Assembly: GCF_030272615.1 (NCBI RefSeq)
Contig: NC_081415.1
Coordinates: 422,619,757 to 422,683,756, forward strand
Origin: Cryptomeria japonica
Taxonomy: Eukaryota; Streptophyta; Pinopsida; Cupressales; Cupressaceae
Direction: 5' to 3'
Length of the DNA stretch: 64,000 nt
This document shows, piece by piece, positions 48,141-59,400 of this stretch; position 1 is the stretch's first letter; every line of letters starts with the position of its first letter. The notes beneath the pieces are model-generated. The model was not told the DNA's origin. It did no database searches and was given only the letters and a program-made list of their open reading frames with translations. Made by a program: the position numbers and the translations under genes.

Positions 48141-50690
48141 AACATTGCCCTAGTTTCATTTCATTATCCTGCCAAAATCTTTGAGCATACCTTCATAGCC
48201 ATGGTCTATTGCAACTCCTATTCTAAGGGTACCATCCAAAGAAGCGAGACATTGGGGTCCTTCTTCCATCCCCTATCATGCCTCCATTATCTTCCAAAAG
48301 AAAAAAAAATGATGAAAAAGTGAAAAAAAAAAGGAAAAAAAAGTAAAGAGAAATAAATTCATCCTTGTGTGAAAACCACTTCTTGTGGTGCCTTGGGTAA
48401 GTACCATGATGAAAACCTGACAAACAGGCGTCATGCGTAATCCATTATCCTTTTTCACTTTACACTGGGGGCAAGTTCCATCCATGTACATCCGTCTATT
48501 ATCCTTCTTCCTCCATTATCCTTCATCCTCCATTATTCCTCATTCGCTCTATCTACATTCATATCCCTTTTCCACCTTTGATCTTGACAAGGTTAAGGAT
48601 CTTTACAGGTTTTGTATGTCCTATATATTGCACTTGATCCAAACCCTTTAGCTCCTATCCATTGCTCGCTTACATCCTTCATTACCACCTTTGATCTTGC
48701 TTATCCTATTCGCCTCCTATCCAGATCTATTCCTTGATCTTGATCAACACTATGGACAAAATGCAAAAACATGCTCTCCATAAACCTCTTGACATGGCCA
48801 CTTCTTTGGACCATATGGCATCGTTACACTATATCCTTGCTTCGCTGTGCTATATCCTTGCTTTACATTGCTAAAATCCTTGATTAACATTGCTAAAATC
48901 CTTGGTTTACATTGCTATATCTGGACCCTGTGCTTGGATTAATATTGTGAGATAGTCCTTGAAAGCATCCACCATCATTCGCTTATCCATTCATGTACTC
49001 AAAATCCCTTTTGGCTTGCTAGACACTAGGGGCAAACATTAAAAAATCATAAAAATCATAAAAAGTCCTGAACAAAAATTCTAAAAATCATAAAATGTCC
49101 TGAAAAAATCCTAAAAATCAGAAAAAGTCCTGGAAAAAATCCTAAAAATCAGAAAAAGTCCTAAAAAAAAAAAAAAGAAAAAAGAGAGAGAGAAAATGCC
49201 CTGGTGAAAACCTAGTAAACAATCACCTTGGTAAAAAAATATACGCATCTCTGCCAAGCAGGTGAAAACCTGGCAAACAGGCGCCTCTTGTACTCAAGCG
49301 CTCCATCTATCAACGCAACATTGGCATTCCCACTTTCATGCATCTTTGCTTTCGCTTGTACATATTTTTTGGTCACTTTCATGACATCCTGGTTCGTTGG
49401 AACCCTCATGGCTTGAAACCGATCATTGTCCTAGTCTTAGGTTAATCGACAAGAGCACATTACATGTCCTAAGCAGTGTCAACCAAGTCAATCTTACATT
49501 AGTGAAACCTGGTCGTCCACTCCGAGTTAGTTACCTGTCACTTGACTACTGAAGAGTTTTATCACTGAGTTAACAAGCAAAACAACATAATGGAAAACAA
49601 TCACTAAACAATTTGAGCTATGCATGAAAATTTTCTTTGTGTTGTCTTTTATATTGGTTTTCAATTATTATCCCTCTGAGTAACTCAAGGAAGTCTATCT
49701 TGACTAAGAGGAGCAAGGATTGGGGGTATAATATTTTCTTTGTTTTCTGCTTGTAGGAATGATTCCAACGATCTGGAAACATCTAAATTAGTTGGGTGTC
49801 TGTGATAAGAACCTTCACATCAAGGTGAAATCGCCTCACATACCTCGACTCCACTTATTTGAATGCTACAGGGAGGTTCCATATTATTTCTTTACATGTT
49901 TTGAGGGAATTTCTTCATTGTGCAATTCGCGTCCATGCATAATCTGTCCAAGGATATGAATGAGAAAAAAGGGTCATTGCGGACAAGATAATTAATATTG
50001 CACATGAAAAGCAAGGAACTCTAATCTGCCTGTTGTGGTTGTAAAGTGCTCAATGATGAAAATTAAGCTTTTCAAATCTAGTGACTAGGTTTTGGTTGCA
50101 TCTCATTTTGCATCTCATCTTACATTTCATCCTGCATTTTGTGAATTTAGAGTGATTTCGGTACAGTAACAATGATATCCTTATTTTTTGAATGAGTGCT
50201 GGAAGCTTCATCATTTTTTTTAGCTAAGTGGTCTCTTTTCTTCATTTCTTCGATCGAGTACTTATGTTTTGAGATGTTAGCTGCATACATGAGCATCTTA
50301 TATAGATTCATACATTCACTATCATTCATTTGCATTCATCTTATTTCATTGAAAAATAAAAAAATTGCATTACTAGACACTCATTTTCATTCATTTTATT
50401 TGCATATGAAAAGAAACAAAAATAGACATCCATATTCATTTGCATTCATACATTCATGCTGAAAAGAAATGCATACATATAGAATAAAGCATATAAAGAC
50501 ATCTCATAAACGAATCAACACAAGTACGATGAAGTCCAATCAGATCTCGTATATATATATATATAAAATGTCAAGTCTAAGGTACAAAATGATGTCGAAT
50601 GACATATACAAACTCCCATCAGATCAAGAATCGTATAGGCTACAAAAAATGGGTGTGTCTATAAAAAATATCCAAGCTACAACAAGAAAT
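48141..50690 (+). other. Region of element B where pol would be expected; none seen
   Basis: No RT, RNase H or integrase motif in any frame. The interval holds GTGAAAACCTGGCAAACAGG-like repeats (48410 and 49262), an array of TCCTRAAAAAAATCCTAAAA words (49045-49170), TTGCTATATCCTTG repeats (48830-48920), and a CATTCATTTGCATTCAT-rich part (50290-50460), the 3' flank of the PMD gene. Confidence 0.55.
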
Positions 50691-50693
50691 AAT

Positions 50694-52534
50694 CTAACTA
50701 GCACCCTCTCCCTCATTACCTGGTGGAGGAGGAGGAGCCTGATGCTTGAGATCCTGTCGAGACGCCCAAGCTCCCTCTGACCGTGCCATATACTGTGAGT
50801 AGGGTATCACCTGCTGAGCAACAGAAACTATGACACTATATGCGGCCACGTAATAAGCTGCCCTACTACTATGGTGGAGGACCTCCTGTCGCAGGGGCTC
50901 TATCTTTGCTCTCATCTCTACTCTCAGCGTTACGATCTGGCGATCACGCTCGGTCCTCACCTCGGCAAGCTGGCGATCCCGCTCGACCCTCACCTCGGCC
51001 AGCTGTCGGTCCTGCTCCGCCAGTTGAGTCTGAGCCACTATCAACTGTGACTACAGCTCTGCAAGACGTGCCCTCATCGACCGTCCAACATCTGTCCCCT
51101 GCTCTCTCGTAGGCTCGTCGCCTCCACCTCCACCCTGCTCATCTCTCCACTGTCGAACCTGTCTCGGAGTTGCTCGCTCCTCCTCAGTCCCACCCAATCT
51201 CACTCCTACTCCTCCTAGGGATCCACCTCCACCCCGCTGTTGTCCACCCTCAACTGGCACCCTATTGCTGCTAGCACCAAGATCACCACCTATCCACCTC
51301 GGAGCCTCGGCTGTCTGTGGCCCTGTCCCTGTCCCTGTGTTGGTGCGGGGGCATCATCCTCAACATCCTCAATACGAGGAGCTTGCTCACCCGGATCTAT
51401 GAATCGCGGGAATGGATGCTGCTGAAAATAATCTCTATACTGGGGCAATACCCCCGCATTTGCTACATCATCCATGTAATCCCACCTCAAGCGGTGTAAA
51501 CCAGTTAGCTCTTGCATCGCCAAAGCATAAGACAACCATGGAGATCATCCCTGTCTCTCCTCATCTGCATACCAAGCATAAGCTGTGTACTCCTGCGAGA
51601 TCCCCTGAGGCCGGCCATACTGCCTCATCACTCGAGAAACGACGAATCGCTCCATAATAGTCTGGGATCTCTCAATCAGTGGGCGTGTAACAAACAGGTC
51701 CCTGCAGACTAGCCGCCAGTCATCCCACGGCTCCAAGCCTCTGTACTGTCTCCATACAATGGCTATCAGGTCATTGAGCTGCCGTCTCCAAATATCTATC
51801 TTGCCCAGATGGGGCTGTGTAATATATATGGCATACCTATATATAATTGGCTACCCGAGCTCTCTTCTGTCATCTACTATGGGCTGACAAACGGGAAGGT
51901 ACTCCCAAGCCTACACCTGCAAAATATATACACCAACGACCATGCTCCACCCATCTCTGTACATGATCTCATGCATCTCTTGATACATGTGGGCCAATAA
52001 ACACGAACCCCAGCCAAGTCTCTGAGGGGTCTTTATCAACCTCTCTAGCATCCGACACCATCCGCACTGGAAGCCCTGTTGGCCTCTGTCTGGCATCAGA
52101 AAACAGCCTATGAACCCTACTAGAACGCATGCCAGAGGATGCTCCTCACTGTACCTACTCATAAGTATGTCCCAACTCATGGAATGAGTCAAAATGTCAG
52201 GATCACTAAAGACATGCCTCACTGCCTGTAATCCTGGAAGGTGCCCTGCATCATAATCCACCTTATCCCCAGCAAAAGGGATACAGAGGATCCTATATAC
52301 ATCCTCGGAAGTGATAGTCAACTCCCCCATCGACAGATGAAACGTGTTATGCTCTGAATGAAAATGCTCAACCAATGTCGTGAGCATTCCGTGGTTCACA
52401 CAGATATCAGGTAATCTCAATAAATGAATCAAGCTGCACAAGTCAATATGAGCCTGTTCAACCTCAAATAAATGTCGAACTAATGCCATAGTAGGAGGAT
52501 AAACGCATCTAAACAACACAGGAGGTAATCGAAC
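50694..52534 (-). pseudogene. Plant mobile domain protein, exon 2, copy B (decayed)
   Basis: After a TTTTTGCAG acceptor (plus 52535-52543) the minus-strand frame reads VRLPPVLFRCVYPPTMALV, then the PMD hallmarks EHFHSEHNTFHLSMGELTIT and SEDVYRILCIPFAGDKVDY, CVLVGFIGCFLMPDRGQQGF, and AWEYLPVCQP. Three stops break it without changing frame: TAG 51911-51913, at a position where copy A has Trp; TAG 51851-51853; TGA 51545-51547. A fourth stop and frame change near 51290 lead into a Gly-rich linker and a heptad repeat (QLAEVRVERDRQLAEVRTER), ending PPPPPGNEGEGAS. The coiled coil would allow dimerisation. The gene is antisense to its retroelement and homologous to copy A over the whole domain. Confidence 0.85.
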
Positions 52535-52999
52535 CTGCAAAAACCCAACAACGAAGCATCAGAAAACATTCCACATGAGCCTACAAGAGAAGCAAAACAT
52601 CACGTGAATCCAACTAAGTCAAATGCAAAATCAAATTTTCACATTTAGACCTTCAAAAATGCTCATTGTCTCTCAAACAACAAAACACAGAGAAGCAGAA
52701 CCTCGTACAAGCCAAGATTAGCTCTCGCACGACAAAACAACCCCAAACAACATACTATTGGATTTCACACGACAAAATGGTCTTTTTATAGCCCTGTCGT
52801 ACGATACAAGGGTGCATCCCAAACGACAAATCTAATGGGTTTAAACGACAAAAGAAATTTTGCTAGTTACTCGTACGAGACAGAATCCTATCTCGCACGA
52901 TAAACCATGATGCTCGACCCCAAACATGTGAAAAAGTTGCAAAATGAACAAAAAAATTCAGAATTGAAAACATAAACAGGCTTAAGATTGATCACTTAC
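52535..52999 (-). other. Phase-0 intron of PMD copy B, with TCGTACGA words
   Basis: Donor GTAAGT at plus 52994-52999, acceptor TTTTTGCAG ending at plus 52535. Within 52700-52905 lie about eight words TCGYACGA or ACGACAAA, the same vocabulary as the 5' leader arrays at 42335-42620 and 43820-44050. Confidence 0.8.
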
Positions 53000-53074
53000 C
53001 TCTGGCTCATAGTTTCGGGGTCGATTATGTCTTCTCTGGCGCTCGAATTGATGCTGACGAGTAGGAACCACCAT
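53000..53074 (-). pseudogene. Exon 1 of PMD copy B
   Basis: 25 codons, MVVPTRQHQFERQRRHNRPR then NYEPE, from ATG at plus 53072-53074 to a GTAAGT donor. Its length equals exon 1 of copies A and A0. It is basic, so it could help nuclear targeting or nucleic-acid binding (inference). Confidence 0.8.
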
Positions 53075-53144
53075 TTTCTTTGCATAAGGCTTTTTGAATT
53101 TTCAAACTTGGAGGGTTAAAATGTTTTGACAATGACACTTTCAT

Positions 53145-53155
53145 CCCATATATAG
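53145..53155 (-). promoter_or_regulatory. TATA box of PMD copy B
   Basis: AGCTATATATGGG on the minus strand, about 73-80 bp upstream of the ATG. This is in line with a pol II promoter reading antisense to the retroelement. Confidence 0.55.
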
Positions 53156-53512
53156 CTAAAAACCTAATTTTTCAACTTGCTCTGATGGACACAAAAATTG
53201 TACCCTTAGCTAATTTGATCGTTCTGATTCCATTTTCGGGATCAAAATCAAAATTCGAGATCATTTTGCTAGTCAATTTCAAATTTGGACCACTTAGCGC
53301 TTTTATTAACTGCTCTTTCTTTAACTTGGCGCTCAATTTCTCGTTAATCAACGCTGAATCTCAATTTAATTTCTACAAATCAACTTTGTGCTCACTTTTC
53401 TAATCACGCTTAAATTTCAAAAATTCCTCTGAATCAATTTGTGCTCAAACAACTTATCATCGCTCAAAATTGCCTATCATCATGTACCCTCACTACCTTA
53501 ATTTTGATTTCG

Positions 53513-53527
53513 CTCCCAAGGGGGCAT
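53513..53527 (+). promoter_or_regulatory. G-run box, copy B
   Basis: CTCCCAAGGGGGCAT matches the box at 5317-5333 (copy A) and loosely that at 1896-1909 (copy A0). In those copies it lies about 65 bp before the terminal hairpin. A second polypurine tract is possible. Confidence 0.4.
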
Positions 53528-53650
53528 ACTCGTGACCTTATGACCTTACATCTTCAAATGTCGAGAAAATTTTCAAATCTTCATCGAAAGTGAGCAAAAA
53601 TCTTTTTCAACTAAAGAAAATCAATCAAATAAGACCTCATCACTGGGGGC

Positions 53651-54183
53651 ATCTCAACTTCATCGCTTTATATCAAGTTGAGATTTCTCAATCATCTGAA
53701 TCAAATCAATCGCTAGGGGCATATCAGTTTCATCGCTTCAAATCAAGCTGATATTTGTCTTCATCTGAATCAATCTCTTAACGTTAATCAGTTTCATCGC
53801 TTTTCATCAAGCTGATTATTCGTTTAAACTCAATCAAGGGTTTAAAGAGTTTCTTTGATCACACTCAATCTAAGCAGGTGTTCAGTATTCGTTGCTTTGG
53901 ATCAAGCTGGACAGTTTATCCTCATCGTATCTTGATCAATCAAGTTCAAGATCGATTTTTATCATCACTCACTGTGTCTAGATCAATCAAGTTCTAGATC
54001 AGTAAGATTTGCTTCTTGATCAATCAAGTTCAAGTTTGATATCTTTGTTTTCTATTATTCCTAAGTTCGATCAAGTTCAGGAATGGTATCGCTTTAATCA
54101 GACTTCATTCAGCTTCGTCGCTTCGAATCAAGCTAAACACCTCACTTTTCATCTAGTTCGTGATCAATCAAGTTCAGAACTGG
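53651..54183 (+). repeat. Array of small hairpins with constant loops and changing stems
   Basis: Class I units have stems up to 10 bp around a 14-nt loop CRTYGCTTNNNATC: 53651-53684 (stem ATCTCAACTT), 53721-53754 (ATATCAGTTT, one G-T pair), 53785-53818 (TAATCAGTTT, one G-T pair), 53880-53912 (GTTCAG, imperfect), 54111-54134 (AGCTT). Class II units share the core GATCAATCAAGTTC with loop TCAATCAAGT or longer: 53929-53952 (stem ATCTTGA), 53977-53998 (TCTAGA), 54015-54034 (CTTGA), 54155-54181 (AGTTC). Two more relatives are 53823-53846 (TTTAAACT) and 54057-54084 (ATTCCT). The loops are alike, while most stems differ in sequence yet still pair. The array lies between the G-run box and the terminal hairpin. 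Confidence 0.8.
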
Positions 54184-54205
54184 CATCTCCTAGACATCAA
54201 CTATT

Positions 54206-54251
54206 CTTTGAACCAACGTGCTGCTCGCACATTAATTCAAAGAGGGGAAAA
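54206..54251 (+). promoter_or_regulatory. Terminal hairpin and polypurine tract of element B
   Basis: CTTTGAA (54206-54212) pairs with TTCAAAG (54236-54242), with further pairing of the inner arms. AGAGGGGAAAA (54241-54251) follows and touches the 3' LTR. Order and hairpin arms agree with 1965-2009 and 5384-5432, although the LTR families differ. Confidence 0.8.
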
Positions 54252-55071
54252 TGTAATACCCTAAAAATAGTCATCTAAACCATGGGCCCCTAATCTCGAC
54301 AACATCACCAAGGTCCTAACCAAAGGCAATTAAATAAATCTTGAGCACAAATCTTCAAAAATGGAAATAAATAAAAAAGGAATTAATTGACCAAAAAAGA
54401 ATTAAAAATTTGAGAAAAGAAATCAATTGGAGATAATCTTGAAAAACAAATTAAAAATTGATAAATAATCTCAAAGAAAGCAATTAAAACAATTAAATAT
54501 TAAAATTGAATGAAATAGAGAATAAATCAGTTTTCTCTGATTTTATCTTAATTTTAGTTCAATTTCCTTTAAAACTGAGGAAAGCATCCAATCACATCAA
54601 TTCAACTGGATTGTGCTTCCTCTTGAAAAATCTTGACCACTCATCATCATTTGATCTCAGCCTTTGGTTTCTTTCTGAATTTTCTATAAATTCAAGTTGT
54701 CATCTCTCATTCAAAAAATCCTAGATAATATATTGTTATTATACTGTTTTTGCTCTAGGTTTATTGAGAATATTGCATACATATTTAGATCATTTATCTC
54801 ATTTATTGCTTAAATCTTGTTAGATTAATCTTGCATCCATCTAGCTAATATCATGCTCATATAGATTAAATCCTTCGTCTTGGTGTCGTCTAGTCACTGG
54901 TATTGCTTATAATCTGAGAGCAATCTTATACTCGCATCTTTTATAAGGCAATGGGTCGATTTGTTATGGTTTTCATATTCATGCTTATATCTGTCTAACC
55001 ATACATGTAATGACTTAATTGAAGTGTTGTGTATTGCAGATACAGATACAGGTCCACTTTTCACACACACA
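54252..55071 (+). repeat. 3' LTR of element B
   Basis: 820 bp starting TGTAATACCC and ending CACACACACA. It differs from the 5' LTR by about 22 substitutions and a few indels, including a 9-10-bp insertion (CAATTAAA) near 54487. A TATA box stands at 54684-54690. Confidence 0.95.
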
Positions 55072-55590
55072 GGTGGTTTTAGCGAATGTTTTTGTAATAC
55101 CATTTGATGGTTTCATGTATTGAATCTCCTATATATGAGGTGTGTCAAATGGAGGTTGTGTGTAAGATTATTGTAGCTATTGTGTTACCTCTGAATCTCT
55201 AGTTGGTGATACTCATCTAAAAATCTTGCCCTGCAAGTATATTGTAATATGTTATTGATTTCTGAATAATATATTGGGCAGCTTTTGGAGTGTGGGGTTT
55301 TTCTACCAAAAGGGTTTTCCCCACGTAAATTAGTGTGTTGTGGTATGTATGGTATTTATGTTTATTTCTATGAAGTTTTTATGATCATTGTAAGGATTTG
55401 TAAAACTTTTTGCATTACCCTTGTCTCAAGGTTAGTGTACGAAGTTGTACCGCTACTTAACTTCCTTACAATAGTAGGATGTTATTTCACTACCTACCTC
55501 TCCCTCTCTTTCCTCCTAGTTCTCTTTCTCATCTACTATTTTTACCAAGCTACATTTCCCTTCTTCCCTCATGCCTAGTCTCTCTTTCCC
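55072..55590 (+). repeat. Direct repeat D2 flanking LTR element B (right)
   Basis: 519 bp matching 40915-41433: the last 399 bp of the copia 3' LTR and 120 bp of its right flank. It begins at the first base after the 3' LTR of element B and then runs on into unduplicated sequence (TCTCTAACTCTCCC). Confidence 0.95.
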
Positions 55591-56220
55591 TCTCTAACTC
55601 TCCCTAGATCCCTTAATCCCTCTCTCCAATATTCTCTCTCTAGATCTCTCTGTGGGTTCCTTTTCTACTCTTATTTGAGTGCACATGTATCTTTCTCTCT
55701 GTCTATGGACCTAACTCTGGATCTCTATATATCTCTTACAAACCCCTCTTTATCCCAACCTATATCTCTTTTTACATCTCTCTAGTTCTCCCTCCCTAAC
55801 TATTATCTCTACATATATTCTCAAGCATCCTCCCTCTCCTTAGTTCTCTAACATATTATATATATTCTTTTAACCTCTTAGACATGCACCTATATATATC
55901 TCAACATGTATCTATAAGATTAGATATATAAGATGTCATTTCGATCTAGTTTAATAAATAGTTTAAGTCATTCCTCATGTTTTGTACTATACAAGTCACA
56001 TTGACTACTATTTATACCTATGTACTCACTACCCACTTCTCCCTGATTTTTAACTTATAAATTAGATATGTTTATCTCCCTCTAGATTTATATCTCCATC
56101 TCTCTTAATAAGACCTCTATTTCTCTTTGTAGTCAAGGTAAGGTCTCTCTTTCCCTATCTAGGGCCTCTTGAGCTCCCTCGCTCTCCCTAGGTCTCAATG
56201 TAATAAGTTCTCTTAACCGA
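55591..56220 (+). repeat. Pyrimidine-rich tract
   Basis: A C/T-rich stretch full of CTCTCT, TCTCCCT and TCTAGATCTC words, starting already at about 55495 within D2. It is non-coding and could be the original target context of element B. Confidence 0.7.
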
Positions 56221-56482
56221 GCTCTATATATGACAATTTAATGGAATCTACATGTGGTGAAATAATTTAGTTAATTTTCTTCACAATAAATAAGTCATGC
56301 ACTTAGATCTCTCTTATTCTCATCTCTAGAAACTTTAAATCCCTCTCTATATGTGCTAGATCTAAGTTATTGTCTTCTATACCTAGATATAGTTACTCTC
56401 GTAAATTTAAATACATGTTGACTTGATTGTAATTAAATTTTGTAAATATTATTGTCTTTTAAACATATATATACATGCATAA

Positions 56483-59400
56483 ATGTTGTGTGTAGGGGCT
56501 CAAGATATAGAAATTGAAGTACAAGTCGAGCCTGATTTAGATATTAGAGAAAATGAGGCTGCAGAACATATCGACCTTTATGTTATGGAGGAGGGCCAAT
56601 TACAAACAATGGATGTTGTAAAGGGATCTATATTTCTCTCTTCTACCACAAAACTTGAGCATATGAGAGTAGCTAAATAAATGAATAGAATAATATCTCA
56701 TTCAAATTTAGATCATTTACTTGAAATGGATATGGAGAAATTGAAATTTTATGTTGAACAACCTAGACATACTACTAAGAGGTCAATGAATAAATCTACA
56801 ATGGAAATGATCAATGCTCATTTCAATAATCTTGATACACTTGAACAAGCCCAACTATTATTAATTCTACTTCTTCATAGTGAGCTAAAAGATCCATTAC
56901 AATTGTTGGGTATAGATTTGACATTGAAAAAGAGAAAAAATTCACACCTAGAAAAAGATATTGTTCAAAATGTTAACAATGGCTTGGGCTCCATTGGAAA
57001 AAGGATTTAGATCAACGGATAAGGCCATTTCAAGAAGAGTGATGTTGACATCTATGGTAAGCGAAAAACAACCAAAAAAAGATAAATCTCTTCACTTTCA
57101 ACTAAAATTGGTTTCAGTAGGGAGACACTAACAAAATATGTGAAAATGAGAAAGGTTTTGGATGATAGTTTGGAAGACAATTAGGTAATTATGCGTAGAT
57201 CTCTTTGTTTTGACAATATTGAAGATGTTGTTAGGAACTTGATCTCAACTTTTTGGAATGATCATACCCATCCATCATCAAATACAAGAGATGCTATTAG
57301 ACATAGGATTGGATCCAAGAATTATGAACAACATACAAAATATTGGCTAGACATAACACAACTTGAGATGTATGTCAACTTTTGTAATTGAAATCCTCAT
57401 ATAAAGATTGGCAAACAATGTTTGAAAGGTTAAAACCATACTAAGAAAATATAAACAAGGTTTTTGAAACTTGTTGTTGTCATTATCATATTGAATTTGA
57501 TCTCTACTATTAGGTGTTTTGAAAGATAAGAGAAGAAAGTGATGGATTGAATCAAAATGCACCTCCTAAATGAGTAAGTTAGTTCATAAAATCCATCTTA
57601 TGTGCTCAATTAGGTGATGATAATGCAATTGAACAAATAAAATGCATAAAAGAACTTTGTGAAACATGTCAAAATTTGGCTAATATGCCTTTGAGAAATG
57701 AAGATACCGATTCGACGAGGATAGTAAATTGCAAGTGTTATAAGTACGTAAAGTAAATTTTGGGAAATAATTTACAAGGTTGAACTATTTAAAAGAGGAG
57801 ATACATATTGGAACATATGGAAATTTTTTGTAAATTGATACAACCATACATACATCGTGCCTTTTTTGCCAAGTGGCAAGCACAACAATTTCAAACACTT
57901 AGAGATACTTTCCCACCTAGAACAATTCTATCAATAGTTGCTTTTGTGGAAAATTACTCTTTTGTACATCAACAAGAGACTCAATCAGAATATTAATTTT
58001 CAAAGCAGATTACTATTACGATGCATATGTGTTATCGACATGTACAATTGGATTTGGATGGTGTTGACAATACATTTGATGCAAGATTCATCAAGAAAGA
58101 ATAACACTTTTATATTAGTGATGATAAAGAGTGTGCCACACTTTTTGTACAACATCACTTTAAGATTTTTTTTGATGATTTAAAAAACAAGGGTGTAAAA
58201 TTTGAAAAGAATTTTGTATGGTCAAATGGATGTGTGACACAATTCAAATCATCACAACCATTTTATGCACCATGTAGATATCATTGATATTACCATATAC
58301 CACCCTTTTGGAGTTTCTTTGAGAGTGGGCATGGAAAGGGTGAACATAATGGCATAAGAGCTTGCATCAAATATGCTCTAAGAAAGTATCAAATGAGTTA
58401 TGTATAAGATCATATAAAAAATGCTATGATGTTGTTGAATGGTGTAAGAAACACTTTGTATCGAATGAGGTTGGTATATCTCCAGGAACGAACTGGTACA
58501 TTCCACATAGAGTGTTCTGGGAGATATCAGGTATGTAAATTGTTTGGATTTCAAGTTCTTTAAATTTACATGTATTGTTTAAATCTCAATTTTAGATTCA
58601 CTTGATATAATTTATACATCCAAGTGTGGATAGAATACCAATGCATGGATGTAAGAGGGTAGAGAAAACAAGATCTTTGCATCGTGTCATGAGTATAGAT
58701 AGACCATCATGGACATTGTACACTGTCATGTCCCCTTTCTAAAGTGGACATCAGAGATGAAGGAGTTGGCCTATCATTGGAGTCTCGTAGGCTAGCAGAG
58801 GTTGATTGGGACTCATTCAGTGCATATAGTGACTGGATTTTGGATTTACAGGCAATTTGGAGCCAGTTTGGAGCAGTTCCTAGATTTTAGGGATGAGACT
58901 GCCAGTTGATCCATGATTTTCGACATCAGTCACAGACAGGTGACAGGTTCAGTTTCAGGCTTTTGGTGTGTTTCGAGCTTTTTGTAGCTATTTGGGTTAT
59001 ATTTTTAATATATTTAAATATTTCCTAAGTTAGCGTTTTAATATTTTAAATAAGGCTATGTCTATAGCCATTTCAGAGTAATAAGGGCTTTTTGGCTTCA
59101 TCTGGATTCGTATGCCCATGTGTTATAGCTCGTTGGAAAGGTCTTGAACTTTTCTAAATGATTTTCACTTGTTAGGGTCCTTTTGGCACTTGGAGTTCTT
59201 TTATATTGAAAAAGTGGTGTTTTTTCTATAATTGGATGCCCAATATTGGGAAATATGACTTTATATTAAAGCACACTTTTCATATATCTTTAGGGTTTGA
59301 TTTGGAAGGAAATAGATATAAGGAGTAGGAAACCTAATTTCTCATTATCTTTTACATATTGAAAACTTGTTTGGTGCGATATTGCTCTGGTAGAGCAATT

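Larger units (their letters stand above)
41437..55071 (+). mobile_element. Tat-like LTR retroelement with antisense PMD gene (copy B)
   Basis: A 13.6-kb element: 5' LTR 41437-42248, primer-site-like motif 42252-42268, long leader, gag-like frames 45868-48140, no visible protease, RT, RNase H or integrase, antisense PMD gene 50694-53074, hairpin array 53651-54183, terminal hairpin plus polypurine tract 54206-54251, 3' LTR 54252-55071. The gag zinc-knuckle region places it near the Tat lineage of Ty3/gypsy, where extra antisense frames before the 3' LTR are known. Lacking pol, it would depend on another element. LTRs differ at about 22 of 812 positions plus small indels (about 2.7 percent), so it is much younger than the copia element beside it. 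It contains a minus-strand LTR-element remnant at 44150-45613. Confidence 0.85.

Noticed and set aside
48141..50690. Hidden pol of element B
   Set aside because: All frames were scanned for YVDD/FLDD, RNase H and integrase D-D-E contexts; nothing convincing, only short repeats.
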